Assembly (NCBI RefSeq): GCF_001420915.1
Contig: NZ_CP013021.1
Coordinates: 444,001 to 508,000 of the forward strand
DNA from: Agarivorans gilvus
GTDB taxonomy: Bacteria > Pseudomonadota > Gammaproteobacteria > Enterobacterales > Celerinatantimonadaceae
DNA length: 64,000 nucleotides
Direction: 5' to 3'
Below, piece by piece: positions 44,870-53,043 of this stretch (position 1 is its first letter; the number at the start of each line of letters is the position of its first letter). Under the pieces are notes generated by a model. That model had not been told where the DNA came from and did not search any database. It saw only the letters and a program-made list of their open reading frames with translations. The translations under genes were made by a program, and so were the position numbers.

Positions 44870-45424
44870 ATGAAGCAAACCGCACTGTTATTAATCGACT
44901 TACAGCAAGAATATGCAACCGAGGGCCTGCTGCCCCTAGAGAACATTGATGAAACCAGCAGCAAGGCCGCGCAACTGCTGGCCTTTGCTCGTCACCATAA
45001 CTATTTGGTGATACATATACATCATGTTAATCGCCAGGCAAAAGCTAGCTATTTTAAACCTGATTCAATCGGGGTTAAGGTGATTCAAGGAGTAGAGCCA
45101 AAAGGGAGTGAAGCTGTCATCATTAAGCATCGCCCCAATGCTTTTGTGGAAACCGATTTACAAACACGTTTAAGCAAACATGGCATCACCAATCTAGTTA
45201 TTGCCGGGGCAATGAGTCATATGTGTATAGAGGCAAGTACCCGAGCCGCGGTAGACATAGGCTTACAATGCACGGTGATTGAAAATGCCTGCACCACTCG
45301 CGAGCTGGAATTTAATGGTGTAACCGTTCCGGCTAAGCAGGTACATGCTGCTAGCATGGCGGCGCTGGCCTTTGCCTACGCCGAGGTGGTGCCATATGAG
45401 CAATATATCAGCGCTGTGGATTGA
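44870..45424 (+). CDS. Isochorismatase-family cysteine hydrolase
   Basis: 184 residues from ATG 44870 (MKQTALLLIDLQQEYA); the frame is open 26 codons further upstream without conservation. Catalytic triad: Asp in LLIDLQQEY, Lys in IIKHRPNAF, Cys in GAMSHMCIEASTR, so a nicotinamidase/isochorismatase-like amidase or hydrolase. Divergent from the GlxA-type regulator, which probably controls it in response to its substrate or product. Confidence 0.85.
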   Translation: MKQTALLLIDLQQEYATEGLLPLENIDETSSKAAQLLAFARHHNYLVIHIHHVNRQAKASYFKPDSIGVKVIQGVEPKGSEAVIIKHRPNAFVETDLQTRLSKHGITNLVIAGAMSHMCIEASTRAAVDIGLQCTVIENACTTRELEFNGVTVPAKQVHAASMAALAFAYAEVVPYEQYISAVD

Positions 45425-45446
45425 ATTCACGGCTGCGACAATCAAG

Positions 45447-46856
45447 CTATTTAGCAAAGCTAACTAGAAAGGTATTTTTATGGTTAGCCCGGGGCAACAA
45501 CGCTAATTCAGCGTTGTGTACTGCGACAATGTCTTTACATATCGACATGCCTAAGCCAGCGCCGTTTCCTTGGTCGGAATGGCCCCGATAAAAAGCCTCA
45601 AAAATACGTTCGCGGGTGGTGTCGGGAATTGCCTCGCCGTTATCACAGATCAATACCTCTACTTGCTGGGGCTGGTTTTTGAGTTGCAATTGAATTTTGC
45701 TGCCATGCCCAGAGTAACGAATGGCATTATCCACTAGATTGCGGAAAAGAACTTCTAATAAAGCCGGATCGCCTAGTACTTCGGCGGTATCGGCTTTCAA
45801 GCTGATTTCTTGCTGTTGAGTCAGTGCCAGAGGAACCAAATCGGCAATAATCTGCTGTAGTAAAGGCTTGAGCCTAACCGTGGTAATTTGCGAATGGGAT
45901 GATGAACCATCCACCTTGGCAAGGGTAAGTAATTGATGAATCAACCTGTCGGTACGGTCGATGCCCAACAGTAGATTATGCAGATCACGCTCGCGCTGCT
46001 TGGGATCTTCGGTTTGCATCGCATTTTCGACGTTTAAGCGCAAAATAGTTAACGGGGTTTTTAATTCATGGGCGGCAGCACGAGTAAAGCGTTTCTCTTT
46101 CTGCCAAGCTAACTCTAACTGAACTAACAAGGTATTAATCGCATCCACTAGGGGCTGGAGCTCTATTGATTGATCAGCCACATGGATCCGATCTAAACAA
46201 TGGGCGCTACGTTGTGCCATGGCGATGCGCAGTTGGTCAATGGGTTTAAAATACTTTCTGATTAACCATAATAACACCACCAACAGCGTTGGCAGAAGGA
46301 ACAGCTGCTCGACCAAAGTGGATAAGGCGATTTCATTGATAATTTCTTCACGAATGCTTTGATTCTCACCTGCCACAATGTACTCGCCTTGACGCTTATC
46401 GTCTGGAAAGGAGAGCTGAAAGGTTCGCCATTGCTCTCCTGAGACGAAGGTATCGGCAAAACCTTTAGTGGTAGCCGATTGCGATAAAGCACTCAATTCT
46501 GAGGCCGAGCTCCACAGTAACTTTCCGTCTCGATAGAACTGAAATACTAAAAACTGTTCATAGGGGTGGCCAAAGGGGGTCGGTTGGCTATCGTGCTCAG
46601 CCAGTTGTTCAATGCGCTGCATCCACAAATCAAAATCATTACGCTGATTAAGCACCCCTTTTTCCGCGTTGGATAAGGACATGGCCAGAAGCATTAATTT
46701 GGCCGATTGGCCTAACCTAGCATCATAGACTTCTTCGACTTCGCGCTTGGCTGAGTTAAAACTAAAATACAAGGAAATGATGAGCAATACACTCACCAAA
46801 ATACCCACTGAGAGGGTCAGCCGGCGTTTGATTGAATAAGGAGTACTATTTTTCAA
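45447..46856 (-). CDS. Sensor histidine kinase of the hemolysin-like/diiron-oxidase operon
   Basis: 469 residues. Membrane helix at about 13-30, periplasmic domain (about 31-180), second helix at about 184-202, HAMP-like linker, H box AAAHELKTPLTILRLNVENA, N box DNAIRYSG and G2 box GAGLGMSICKDI. A QseC/PmrB-like class I kinase. It overlaps the response regulator by 11 bp and is the last gene of the seven-gene operon. The periplasmic domain (EQLAEHDSQPTPFGHPYEQF...) does not suggest a ligand to me. Confidence 0.92.
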   Translation of the reverse strand: MKNSTPYSIKRRLTLSVGILVSVLLIISLYFSFNSAKREVEEVYDARLGQSAKLMLLAMSLSNAEKGVLNQRNDFDLWMQRIEQLAEHDSQPTPFGHPYEQFLVFQFYRDGKLLWSSASELSALSQSATTKGFADTFVSGEQWRTFQLSFPDDKRQGEYIVAGENQSIREEIINEIALSTLVEQLFLLPTLLVVLLWLIRKYFKPIDQLRIAMAQRSAHCLDRIHVADQSIELQPLVDAINTLLVQLELAWQKEKRFTRAAAHELKTPLTILRLNVENAMQTEDPKQRERDLHNLLLGIDRTDRLIHQLLTLAKVDGSSSHSQITTVRLKPLLQQIIADLVPLALTQQQEISLKADTAEVLGDPALLEVLFRNLVDNAIRYSGHGSKIQLQLKNQPQQVEVLICDNGEAIPDTTRERIFEAFYRGHSDQGNGAGLGMSICKDIVAVHNAELALLPRANHKNTFLVSFAK

Positions 46857-47502
46857 GAATATAACCTACGCCACGAATCGTTTTTACCGCCACTGTGGGT
46901 ATTTTTTTTCGCAAATTATGGATGTGAACTTCAATGGCGTTATCGCTAGCGCCTTCGTCCCAGCCATGTAATGACTGTTGCAGTTGCTCTTTGCTTTGTA
47001 CCCGTCCGGCATTAGTCAGTAATTGGGCTAAAATTTTGTATTCATTGCGGGTCAGTTTTAAAGGCTGTTGCTCAAAACAAATGGTTTGTTCCGATAAGGA
47101 TAGGGCCAACGGCCCCACTTGGATCAACTGGTTGGCCGTGCCGGAGCGGCGCCGAATAAGTACTCTTAACCGAGCTAACAACTCTTCCAGTGCAAACGGC
47201 TTACCAAGGTAATCATCGGCGCCGGTGTCTAAACCTTGCACCCGGTCTTCAATATCATCACGCGCGGTTAATATCATAACAGGAAGATCGTAACCGGCTT
47301 GACGGATTTGTCGTAACAGCACAAGCCCGTCAATATCGGGCAAGGTCAAATCTAATATCACCGCGGTAAAATCTTCAGCTTTGAGAGCATTCACCACACC
47401 AGCCGCACGGTCTAGCCAGTCAATAGTATAGCCATGGCGACTTAAGGAAGTCACCATGGATTGCCCCAATAAGCTATCGTCTTCAATTAGTAATAAGCGC
47501 AT
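46846..47502 (-). CDS. OmpR/PhoB-family response regulator, QseB/PmrA type
   Basis: 218 residues. Receiver domain with EDD, phospho-Asp in VILDLTLPDIDG and Lys in LGKPF; winged-helix DNA-binding domain with HGWDEGASDNAIEVHIHNLRKKI and the terminal GVGYILEK, typical of QseB/PmrA. Such regulators bind CTTAA direct repeats, and one lies in the promoter of this operon (51836-51852). It overlaps the TPR-protein gene by 1 bp and the kinase gene by 11 bp. Confidence 0.93.
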   Translation of the reverse strand: MRLLLIEDDSLLGQSMVTSLSRHGYTIDWLDRAAGVVNALKAEDFTAVILDLTLPDIDGLVLLRQIRQAGYDLPVMILTARDDIEDRVQGLDTGADDYLGKPFALEELLARLRVLIRRRSGTANQLIQVGPLALSLSEQTICFEQQPLKLTRNEYKILAQLLTNAGRVQSKEQLQQSLHGWDEGASDNAIEVHIHNLRKKIPTVAVKTIRGVGYILEK

Positions 47503-48140
47503 TAGTCGGTTAGTTTCGCCATCTTAAGGTTGATTTCTTGCCTGCGACCTTGGTCCGCTAAAGGACGCTCTGCCCTTGGTGCGGCATTTAAAGCCTTAGT
47601 AAAGTACATTTTTGCTTCTTGGTTACGCCCTTCTTCTAACAAAAAGTCGCCATAAAAATAGTTAGGGTCAATGCCATTGGGATTAATGGCTAATGCCTGT
47701 TTTAACAATTGTTCAGCTTTGCCGTCATCACCGAAACCAATCGGCCACCCCGGTACTTTATAGTATAGAGAACCTAGGCTGGTATAGGCAGAACCGTCTA
47801 AAGTTTCTGGCGCGGTTTCAATTACTTGTTCTAACAAGGCCTTGGCCTCTTTGGCCAACGATAACGCGCCCAGGCCTCCTTTTACCCCCGCCAATGAAGC
47901 CTTATTAATCGCTAACCATACGGTTAACGCTGGCGTAGGCGGTTCATGGGCTAGCACCTCTTCGGTATGCTGAACTAGTGTTTGAAAACACTGCTTTTGT
48001 TCAGACTTTTCCGGCGTATTATACTGGCAAATAGCCCAATTACTTTGAATTTCTTGAAGTTTTGTTTGGTTTGCTTGCGCTGGCAGACTGCTTAAAGTAG
48101 ATAGCAGCGCCAATGCGCTAATAACGGAAATTGATCTCAT
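47502..48140 (-). CDS. Exported TPR-type protein of the hemolysin-like operon
   Basis: 212 residues with a signal peptide (ISVISALALLSTLSSLPAQA|NQT). The mature part has tetratricopeptide-like helices, clearest at LLKQALAINPNGIDPNYFYGDFLLEEGRNQEAKMYFTKALNAAP (read as repeats near 130-185). A periplasmic scaffold or partner-binding protein is expected. Its place between the enzymes and the two-component system suggests a role in export or sensing of the product; that is inference. Confidence 0.8.
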   Translation of the reverse strand: MRSISVISALALLSTLSSLPAQANQTKLQEIQSNWAICQYNTPEKSEQKQCFQTLVQHTEEVLAHEPPTPALTVWLAINKASLAGVKGGLGALSLAKEAKALLEQVIETAPETLDGSAYTSLGSLYYKVPGWPIGFGDDGKAEQLLKQALAINPNGIDPNYFYGDFLLEEGRNQEAKMYFTKALNAAPRAERPLADQGRRQEINLKMAKLTD

Positions 48141-48149
48141 GATGCACTC

Positions 48150-48956
48150 CTAATGCTTAACCCGGTTTAAATGCTGATGAATACTTTCTTTTTGTTTATC
48201 AATTGCCGCTGCAACCAAACGAGGAAACAATTGATTAAGCCGAGCAAAAAATTTCTCAGGCCAACCAATCCATTTACACGGAATTTCCTTACGCAACATC
48301 GTTAAAAGGTGCTTGGCTACTACCTCGGGGCTATCGGTTTTATTACCTAGTTGTTGATTTAAGCGATTAACGGCTTGGCTATTTAAGGCGGTATCGGTGG
48401 CTCTGGGGGCGAGATAGAAAGAGCGGATCCCAGTGTGACTCAATTCTCTATCTAGTGCCTCAGTGAAACGTTGTAAGCCGGCTTTAGCTGCACAATAACT
48501 GGTATAGCCGGGGTAGCCAATTGAACCAAAGGTGGAACCGATGTTAACGATATACCCCGGTTGTTTAAGGTGACTCAGCAAGGCTTGGCAGATTTGCATC
48601 GGCGCTAGTAAATTCACCTTTAACTCTTGCTCGATTTGTTGTGCCGAACGCTGGCTAAGTAAGGCAAAGCTGTTGTAACCCGCATTGTTTATCAATACAT
48701 CAATCGCTTGACCTTGCTGAGCCAAGGCTTGCGCCAATTGCTTAATTGCCAAAATACCTGAGGGGCTGGAGATGTCAGCAAGCAAAATTTGGTGCTGTTG
48801 GCTATTAGTAAGTTCACTTTGCAAGGTACTTAAGCTGGCTTGGTTTCGGCCAACTAATATCAGCCTAGCCCCTGCTGCAGCCAATGCTTTGGCAGTAGCT
48901 TGGCCAATTCCGCCACTGGCGCCAATAAGCATAACTTGGCTGTTGTTAATGTTCAT
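48150..48956 (-). CDS. Short-chain dehydrogenase/reductase of the hemolysin-like operon
   Basis: 268 residues. Classical SDR: cofactor motif GASGGIGQATA near the N terminus, NNAGYNS, catalytic Ser in NIGSTFGS and YTSYCAAKAG with Tyr-x3-Lys. The Arg in LVGRN suggests NADPH. It likely reduces a ketone or aldehyde intermediate. It lies 9 bp before the TPR gene and 11 bp after the diiron oxidase gene, in the same operon. Confidence 0.9.
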   Translation of the reverse strand: MNINNSQVMLIGASGGIGQATAKALAAAGARLILVGRNQASLSTLQSELTNSQQHQILLADISSPSGILAIKQLAQALAQQGQAIDVLINNAGYNSFALLSQRSAQQIEQELKVNLLAPMQICQALLSHLKQPGYIVNIGSTFGSIGYPGYTSYCAAKAGLQRFTEALDRELSHTGIRSFYLAPRATDTALNSQAVNRLNQQLGNKTDSPEVVAKHLLTMLRKEIPCKWIGWPEKFFARLNQLFPRLVAAAIDKQKESIHQHLNRVKH

Positions 48957-48967
48957 TCTGGCGTACC

Positions 48968-49651
48968 TCAGGCAGCGTCTTGGGTGCTAAATAACGACAG
49001 TGTTTGCAACATATCGTGGTACAAACTAAATACCATGTTAGCGGCATCAATAATGACTTGTTGGTCTTCGCTGTTATCAACTTTGTTCATTAAAGATTCG
49101 AAGAATTTTAAGTGTTCATGGTCTAAGACGCTGTGTGAAGTTAAATAGCTCATGGCGCTGTCAGGTAAATTAAGTTGTTGCTGAATTTTTTCAGCCATTT
49201 GTCCACCAATACCTACACTGGTGCCCTCTAATACCCAAACCATACCAAATAGTGCCAGTGGATTATGACGGTCAATTTGATGATATAAATATGCCACCAT
49301 CAACTCTATGGCTGGGCAAACCTTACCCTCGCCTTCATTTTTACGAACCGCTTCGGCATCAGCGCCACACGCGGCAATATCGGCTAAGATCCACTCTTGA
49401 TGGCCTTTCTCTTCATCAATGTACTCGGCAATAGCCTCTCGTAGCCATTCCTGTTCGCTTGGCAGGCGTCCACCGCAAGCCATGAGTAAGGGCACGGTAT
49501 GTTTAACGTGATGGTAAGCCTGAGTGAGAAAAGCGATGTACATAGACTTTGAAATCTGCCCCTGTTGTACCTGCGCAATCACAGCAGCAGAAAGTAATTG
49601 CTGTTGCTTTACAGCAGTCGCTTGTTTGAGTTGTTCAAAAAATGAAGCCAT
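48968..49651 (-). CDS. Haem-oxygenase-like diiron oxidase (TenA/PqqC-like, iron-containing redox enzyme)
   Basis: 227 residues, all-helical. Candidate metal ligands in the order of the HDO group: Glu81 and His84 (DEEKGHQEW), Glu142 (VLEGTS), and Asp177/His178/His180 (VLDHEHLKFF). Relatives include UndA, which converts medium-chain fatty acids to terminal alkenes, and N-oxygenases or C-C cleaving enzymes of natural product pathways. Placed beside an acyl-activating enzyme, a fatty-acid or amino-acid substrate is plausible. Not recognised more precisely. Confidence 0.8.
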   Translation of the reverse strand: MASFFEQLKQATAVKQQQLLSAAVIAQVQQGQISKSMYIAFLTQAYHHVKHTVPLLMACGGRLPSEQEWLREAIAEYIDEEKGHQEWILADIAACGADAEAVRKNEGEGKVCPAIELMVAYLYHQIDRHNPLALFGMVWVLEGTSVGIGGQMAEKIQQQLNLPDSAMSYLTSHSVLDHEHLKFFESLMNKVDNSEDQQVIIDAANMVFSLYHDMLQTLSLFSTQDAA

Positions 49652-49678
49652 GGGATTTTCCTTTTTAATATTAATTGG

Positions 49679-51172
49679 TTACGACTTTGGTAAATCGATT
49701 CGAGTCACCATTTGTCTATGGAAACTCACGTTTGATAGGTTTTGCGAAAGTAATTCACTAACCGATTGCTCTAACTGGTCACGGCGAATTTTGCCGTTGG
49801 CTGTAAACCAATTGGGTATGGCATGAAGCGTTTCTAACTGTAAGACTTGGCTAATTCGGGCGTAATCAGGCAGTTTGCTATTGAGCTCACTGAGCTTTGC
49901 ATCAATGTTGCTGATGTGTTGGCTCACCGCACATAACTGCTCTTGGCCATCGCCAGTGATAAATAACGGCACCCCTGGCAGTAAGGCCTGCGCTTCAGAC
50001 TCTATCCACTCTGGAGAGATGTTGCGGCCAAAGGCAGTTACTAACAGGTTTTTCTTGCGGCCCAATAAATGCACGAAACCTTGTTCGTCGATAGCGGCTA
50101 AATCACCCGTTGCCAACCATTCTTCAATAAACGGGGCATTTAAATAGCCTAGGGCGCTATTACCTTTAACCAGTAACTCGCCGTCTTCGGCTATTCGTAA
50201 CTGTGAATGACTTAAGGCTTTACCACAACTGCCCGCTTTAAAGGCTTTAGGAGTGTTTAAACATACCACCGAGCCGCATTCGGATAAGCCATAACCTTCG
50301 TAGGCAGGAATGCCTAAGTCATGGGCTGCACTAATCAGTTGGGCCGAGACACGAGCGCCCCCCACTGCGACAAACTTTAACGACTGGGCCAATTGGCTAT
50401 TGCCTTGCACCAGTTTAATTAAGGCCAACAGTAAAGCGGGAGTAAGCACTAAACTCTGCGGTTGAATGTCGGCGAGTTGTTGGGCGAAGGCGGCGGCGTT
50501 AAATTGACTTGAGCCGAGTAACCCGAGTTTCCTTCCTGGATAGACATGTACGCTAGCGCCGAGCAAAATCGGCACGTAAACACCGGTGATATTTTCTAGC
50601 AAGGTTGATAGCGGTAACAAGACAAGATGTTTTTCCGCTAAGCCCATAACGGCTTCAGCCAAGGATTGTGCCACATTGGACAAATGCTGCTGGCTAAGGC
50701 AAACCCCTTTTGGATGGCCAGTTGAGCCGGAAGTGAACGTGATTTTGCAGGTATCCGCTAATACAGAAGCCGGCATAACTCCAACGCTGCGATAAACCCT
50801 TAGTCCAGCTAAATGCCCCAAGCATTCGACACTTGCTTGTTCTGACCAATCTCCAATGAGTAGATCGGCACCAGATTCGGCTAAGCTGTGCTGTACTTGT
50901 GTGTAACTAAAGAAAGTCGGAATGGGCACAATCACAAGATTAGCGACCATGGCAGCCAAATCAATCAATATCCAGCTAATGCTGTTCTCTGCTCTTAAGG
51001 CCACTACCTTTGCATTAAGGCTAGTAAGATAGGCAGCGACAGCAAACACTTCTGCGGCCAGTTGTTGGTAAGTCAACTGTACTGTTTCGCCTTGGGCGTT
51101 TTCACCAACAAAGGCGAACTGCTCAGGCTTGTTGTGGGCGTGGGCCTTTAAGGCATCTATGATTGTATTCAT
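49679..51172 (-). CDS. AMP-forming acyl-activating enzyme (AMP-binding protein)
   Basis: 497 residues, ANL superfamily. A3 loop ITFTSGSTGHPKGV, A5-like AYEGYGLSECG, A7 WLATGDLAAIDEQGFVHLLGRKKNLL and the C-terminal catalytic Lys in TANGKIRRDQLE. It activates a carboxylic acid as acyl-AMP and then acyl-CoA (or acyl carrier). The sequence looks like long-chain acyl-CoA synthetases. No carrier protein is encoded in the operon. It starts 4 bp after the hemolysin-like gene. Confidence 0.9.
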   Translation of the reverse strand: MNTIIDALKAHAHNKPEQFAFVGENAQGETVQLTYQQLAAEVFAVAAYLTSLNAKVVALRAENSISWILIDLAAMVANLVIVPIPTFFSYTQVQHSLAESGADLLIGDWSEQASVECLGHLAGLRVYRSVGVMPASVLADTCKITFTSGSTGHPKGVCLSQQHLSNVAQSLAEAVMGLAEKHLVLLPLSTLLENITGVYVPILLGASVHVYPGRKLGLLGSSQFNAAAFAQQLADIQPQSLVLTPALLLALIKLVQGNSQLAQSLKFVAVGGARVSAQLISAAHDLGIPAYEGYGLSECGSVVCLNTPKAFKAGSCGKALSHSQLRIAEDGELLVKGNSALGYLNAPFIEEWLATGDLAAIDEQGFVHLLGRKKNLLVTAFGRNISPEWIESEAQALLPGVPLFITGDGQEQLCAVSQHISNIDAKLSELNSKLPDYARISQVLQLETLHAIPNWFTANGKIRRDQLEQSVSELLSQNLSNVSFHRQMVTRIDLPKS

Positions 51173-51176
51173 CGAG

Positions 51177-51788
51177 TTAAGCCTGCTTTTGTTTTAACTG
51201 CTGCAACAGGCGAAGCCGCTGTAAACCTTTGCTTAAACTGCCAGCATAAACTTTGGGATGAGTTTCGTAATAAGAGCCCCAAATATTTTGCGCATCGATT
51301 ATCTTTGTTGGGCTTGCTTCGGCTATTAGTTTTGGCTCAAGCCCTAGGCGCATCATCAAGGCATGTAGGGGATCGGTTGCGGTGAAAATACACCACTCAA
51401 AGCCCTGCTCCACCAACAATTCAGCAATCAAATAAAAGTGTAACGGCGATAAGCCTTTAGTGAAGGAAGCAAGGTGACCAAACTCCACCAAATTGGCGCG
51501 GCTAAGGGAGCAATTAAACAATTCAGCCACATGCTGTTCTGCGGGGCGCTCGAGGTATTGTTCTAAGTATAAAGCTTCATTTTCAGCGGCTCTGAATCCA
51601 CAAACAGACAAAATGGCATTGTTATCTATTAAGGCTAAATACGCAGGCATGCTTTGTTTAACATTCGCCATAAAGGCCAGTTGATAACGTTGTTGAACAT
51701 GAGTAACCACATTCTGCCACATAGGGTGATCAGGACCGACAATGCTTAACTGTGAGCTCGTTGCCGCCTTTGATTCGGGATACTTCAT
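51177..51788 (-). CDS. Thermostable hemolysin (delta-VPH)-like protein, probable acyltransferase fold
   Basis: 203 residues. It resembles the thermostable hemolysin family of Vibrio: VTHVQQRYQLAFMANVKQSMPAYLAL, YLEQYLERP, VEFGHLASF and FTATDPLHALMMRLGL. To my knowledge the family is related to GNAT/autoinducer-synthase-like folds; no signal peptide is present, which fits a cytoplasmic enzyme better than a toxin. First gene of the seven-gene operon, with a CTTAAG direct repeat 48-64 bp upstream. The hemolysin name comes from heterologous expression and may be misleading. Confidence 0.8.
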   Translation of the reverse strand: MKYPESKAATSSQLSIVGPDHPMWQNVVTHVQQRYQLAFMANVKQSMPAYLALIDNNAILSVCGFRAAENEALYLEQYLERPAEQHVAELFNCSLSRANLVEFGHLASFTKGLSPLHFYLIAELLVEQGFEWCIFTATDPLHALMMRLGLEPKLIAEASPTKIIDAQNIWGSYYETHPKVYAGSLSKGLQRLRLLQQLKQKQA

Positions 51789-51835
51789 GAGCGTTTCCTT
51801 TGATTGCTAACTAAGCAATAAATTAGAACGCGAAA

Positions 51836-51852
51836 CTTAAGAAACCCTTAAG
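51836..51852 (-). promoter_or_regulatory. PmrA/QseB-type direct repeat in the promoter of the seven-gene operon
   Basis: On the minus strand CTTAAG (51847-51852), GGTTT, CTTAAG (51836-51841): two hexamers with an 11-bp period, the geometry of an OmpR-family dimer site. The direct repeat is in fact 9 bases, TTTCTTAAG twice. A TAATTT-like -10 lies 10 bp downstream. The operon itself encodes a QseB/PmrA-type regulator, so autoregulation is likely. Confidence 0.7.
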
Positions 51853-51952
51853 AAAGTCAATTAACTGAGTTTGTTTTACAAATTGGGTGAAAAATAAACA
51901 GAAGAAGTGTAAGGACGTGAAGGAGTTGAAGATATGAAAGTTAAAATAGCGA

Positions 51953-51977
51953 AGGCTTTGTCGCAACGACAAAGCCT
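51953..51977 (-). terminator. Hairpin terminator after the secreted protein gene 51988-52425
   Basis: An 11-bp perfect stem (51953-51963 with 51967-51977) with a 3-base loop, followed on the minus strand by a weak T-rich tract (CTATTTT). Confidence 0.7.
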
Positions 51978-51987
51978 AACAAGGGGC

Positions 51988-52425
51988 TTATTTCAAAGTC
52001 ACTACTTCTCCGGTTAGAGCTACACCTGCCATTAATGCTCCGGCTCCACACTGGAAGGTCTTTTCGCTAGACGTGAGATTGTTTTTATAGTTGGATTTAA
52101 TATTAACGACAGCATTGCCCCCTTCACGCACTGCGCGATCCTTCAATGCAATCATTGCTGACAAAAAGGCCCAGTTACAGGCTTCTTCATCTGTTTTATT
52201 AAAAGCGTTGGTTTTTTTACTGGTTTTGAACTCACCATATTGCTTTGTGGCTTCGCCATAGGCCTGCTCACCAAAATAAAACGCAATATTCTCACCTAAT
52301 TTGGCTTTAGCTGTGCTAGAGCTAAGCGCCTTTTCCAAAGAATAATCATTAATATCATCTCTAGCGAAGCTAGGTGAACTAAAGGTGAACAAGGCAGATA
52401 AGGCCAAAACAACAAACTTTTTCAT
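51988..52425 (-). CDS. Small exported protein of unknown function (often mislabelled excinuclease subunit)
   Basis: 145 residues from MKKFVVLALSALF. Signal peptide cleaved near FSSPSFA|RDD. The mature domain has DEEACNWAFLSAMIALKDRAVREGGNAVVNIKSNY and two cysteines (ACNW and FQCGAGA), probably a disulfide. The GGNAV pattern is shared with small periplasmic YbjQ/heavy-metal-binding-like proteins and with proteins annotated, without basis, as excinuclease ATPase subunits. No function can be assigned. Monocistronic, with its own terminator. Confidence 0.7.
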   Translation of the reverse strand: MKKFVVLALSALFTFSSPSFARDDINDYSLEKALSSSTAKAKLGENIAFYFGEQAYGEATKQYGEFKTSKKTNAFNKTDEEACNWAFLSAMIALKDRAVREGGNAVVNIKSNYKNNLTSSEKTFQCGAGALMAGVALTGEVVTLK

Positions 52426-52626
52426 AACTAACAATATCCATATAAGCGTTAAAATTTATTAGGTAATTAACCAATAATGAAGCTATTAACTAATTTCTGA
52501 TACTTTCAATCGAACGAGATTATTTGATAAAAATAATATAATCAAGGAATTAGATGAAGAATTTATCACCTTAGGAGAAAATGGCTTGAACCAAGCGAAC
52601 AATGAAAATAACCGGTAACTAAAATG

Positions 52627-53043
52627 TTAAAACTCGTTGTTAATTTTATCTAAGCTGTCCAGTAACACTGCCATTTGCTCTGGCTCAATGTGTTTGCTGA
52701 GCTCTTTAACTAAATCGAGATGCAACTGATTATGCTGTTGATAAATGGCTTTACCTTGCTCAGTCAATACCACCACTATCGCCCGTCTGTCTTGAGGGTC
52801 GGCCACCCGTTCAACCAGTTCTGCAGCCACTAACCTTTCAATTTGAACAGTTAGCGTGCCGGTGGTAATCGCCAATTTTTCGGCTAAGTCTTTCATTCGT
52901 AGTGCTTGATGGTGACCTAGTACTTCAATGGTATGAATTTGCGCCAAACTATAAGGCGTATCTTTTACCACTGACTGTTCCCAAGACGACATTTTGTCAT
53001 AAAACTCGGTTAACGAACGATTCAACTTTTCAATATTTTTCAT
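52627..53043 (-). CDS. MarR-family transcription regulator
   Basis: 138 residues. Winged-helix MarR domain: MKDLAEKLAITTGTLTVQIERLVAAELVERVADPQDRRAIVVVLTEQGKAIY, the wing with DRR being typical. It overlaps the dmeF stop by 4 bp, so it is the second gene of a dmeF-marR operon and probably represses it through the paired palindromes at 53974-54020, responding to metal. Confidence 0.88.
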   Translation of the reverse strand: MKNIEKLNRSLTEFYDKMSSWEQSVVKDTPYSLAQIHTIEVLGHHQALRMKDLAEKLAITTGTLTVQIERLVAAELVERVADPQDRRAIVVVLTEQGKAIYQQHNQLHLDLVKELSKHIEPEQMAVLLDSLDKINNEF

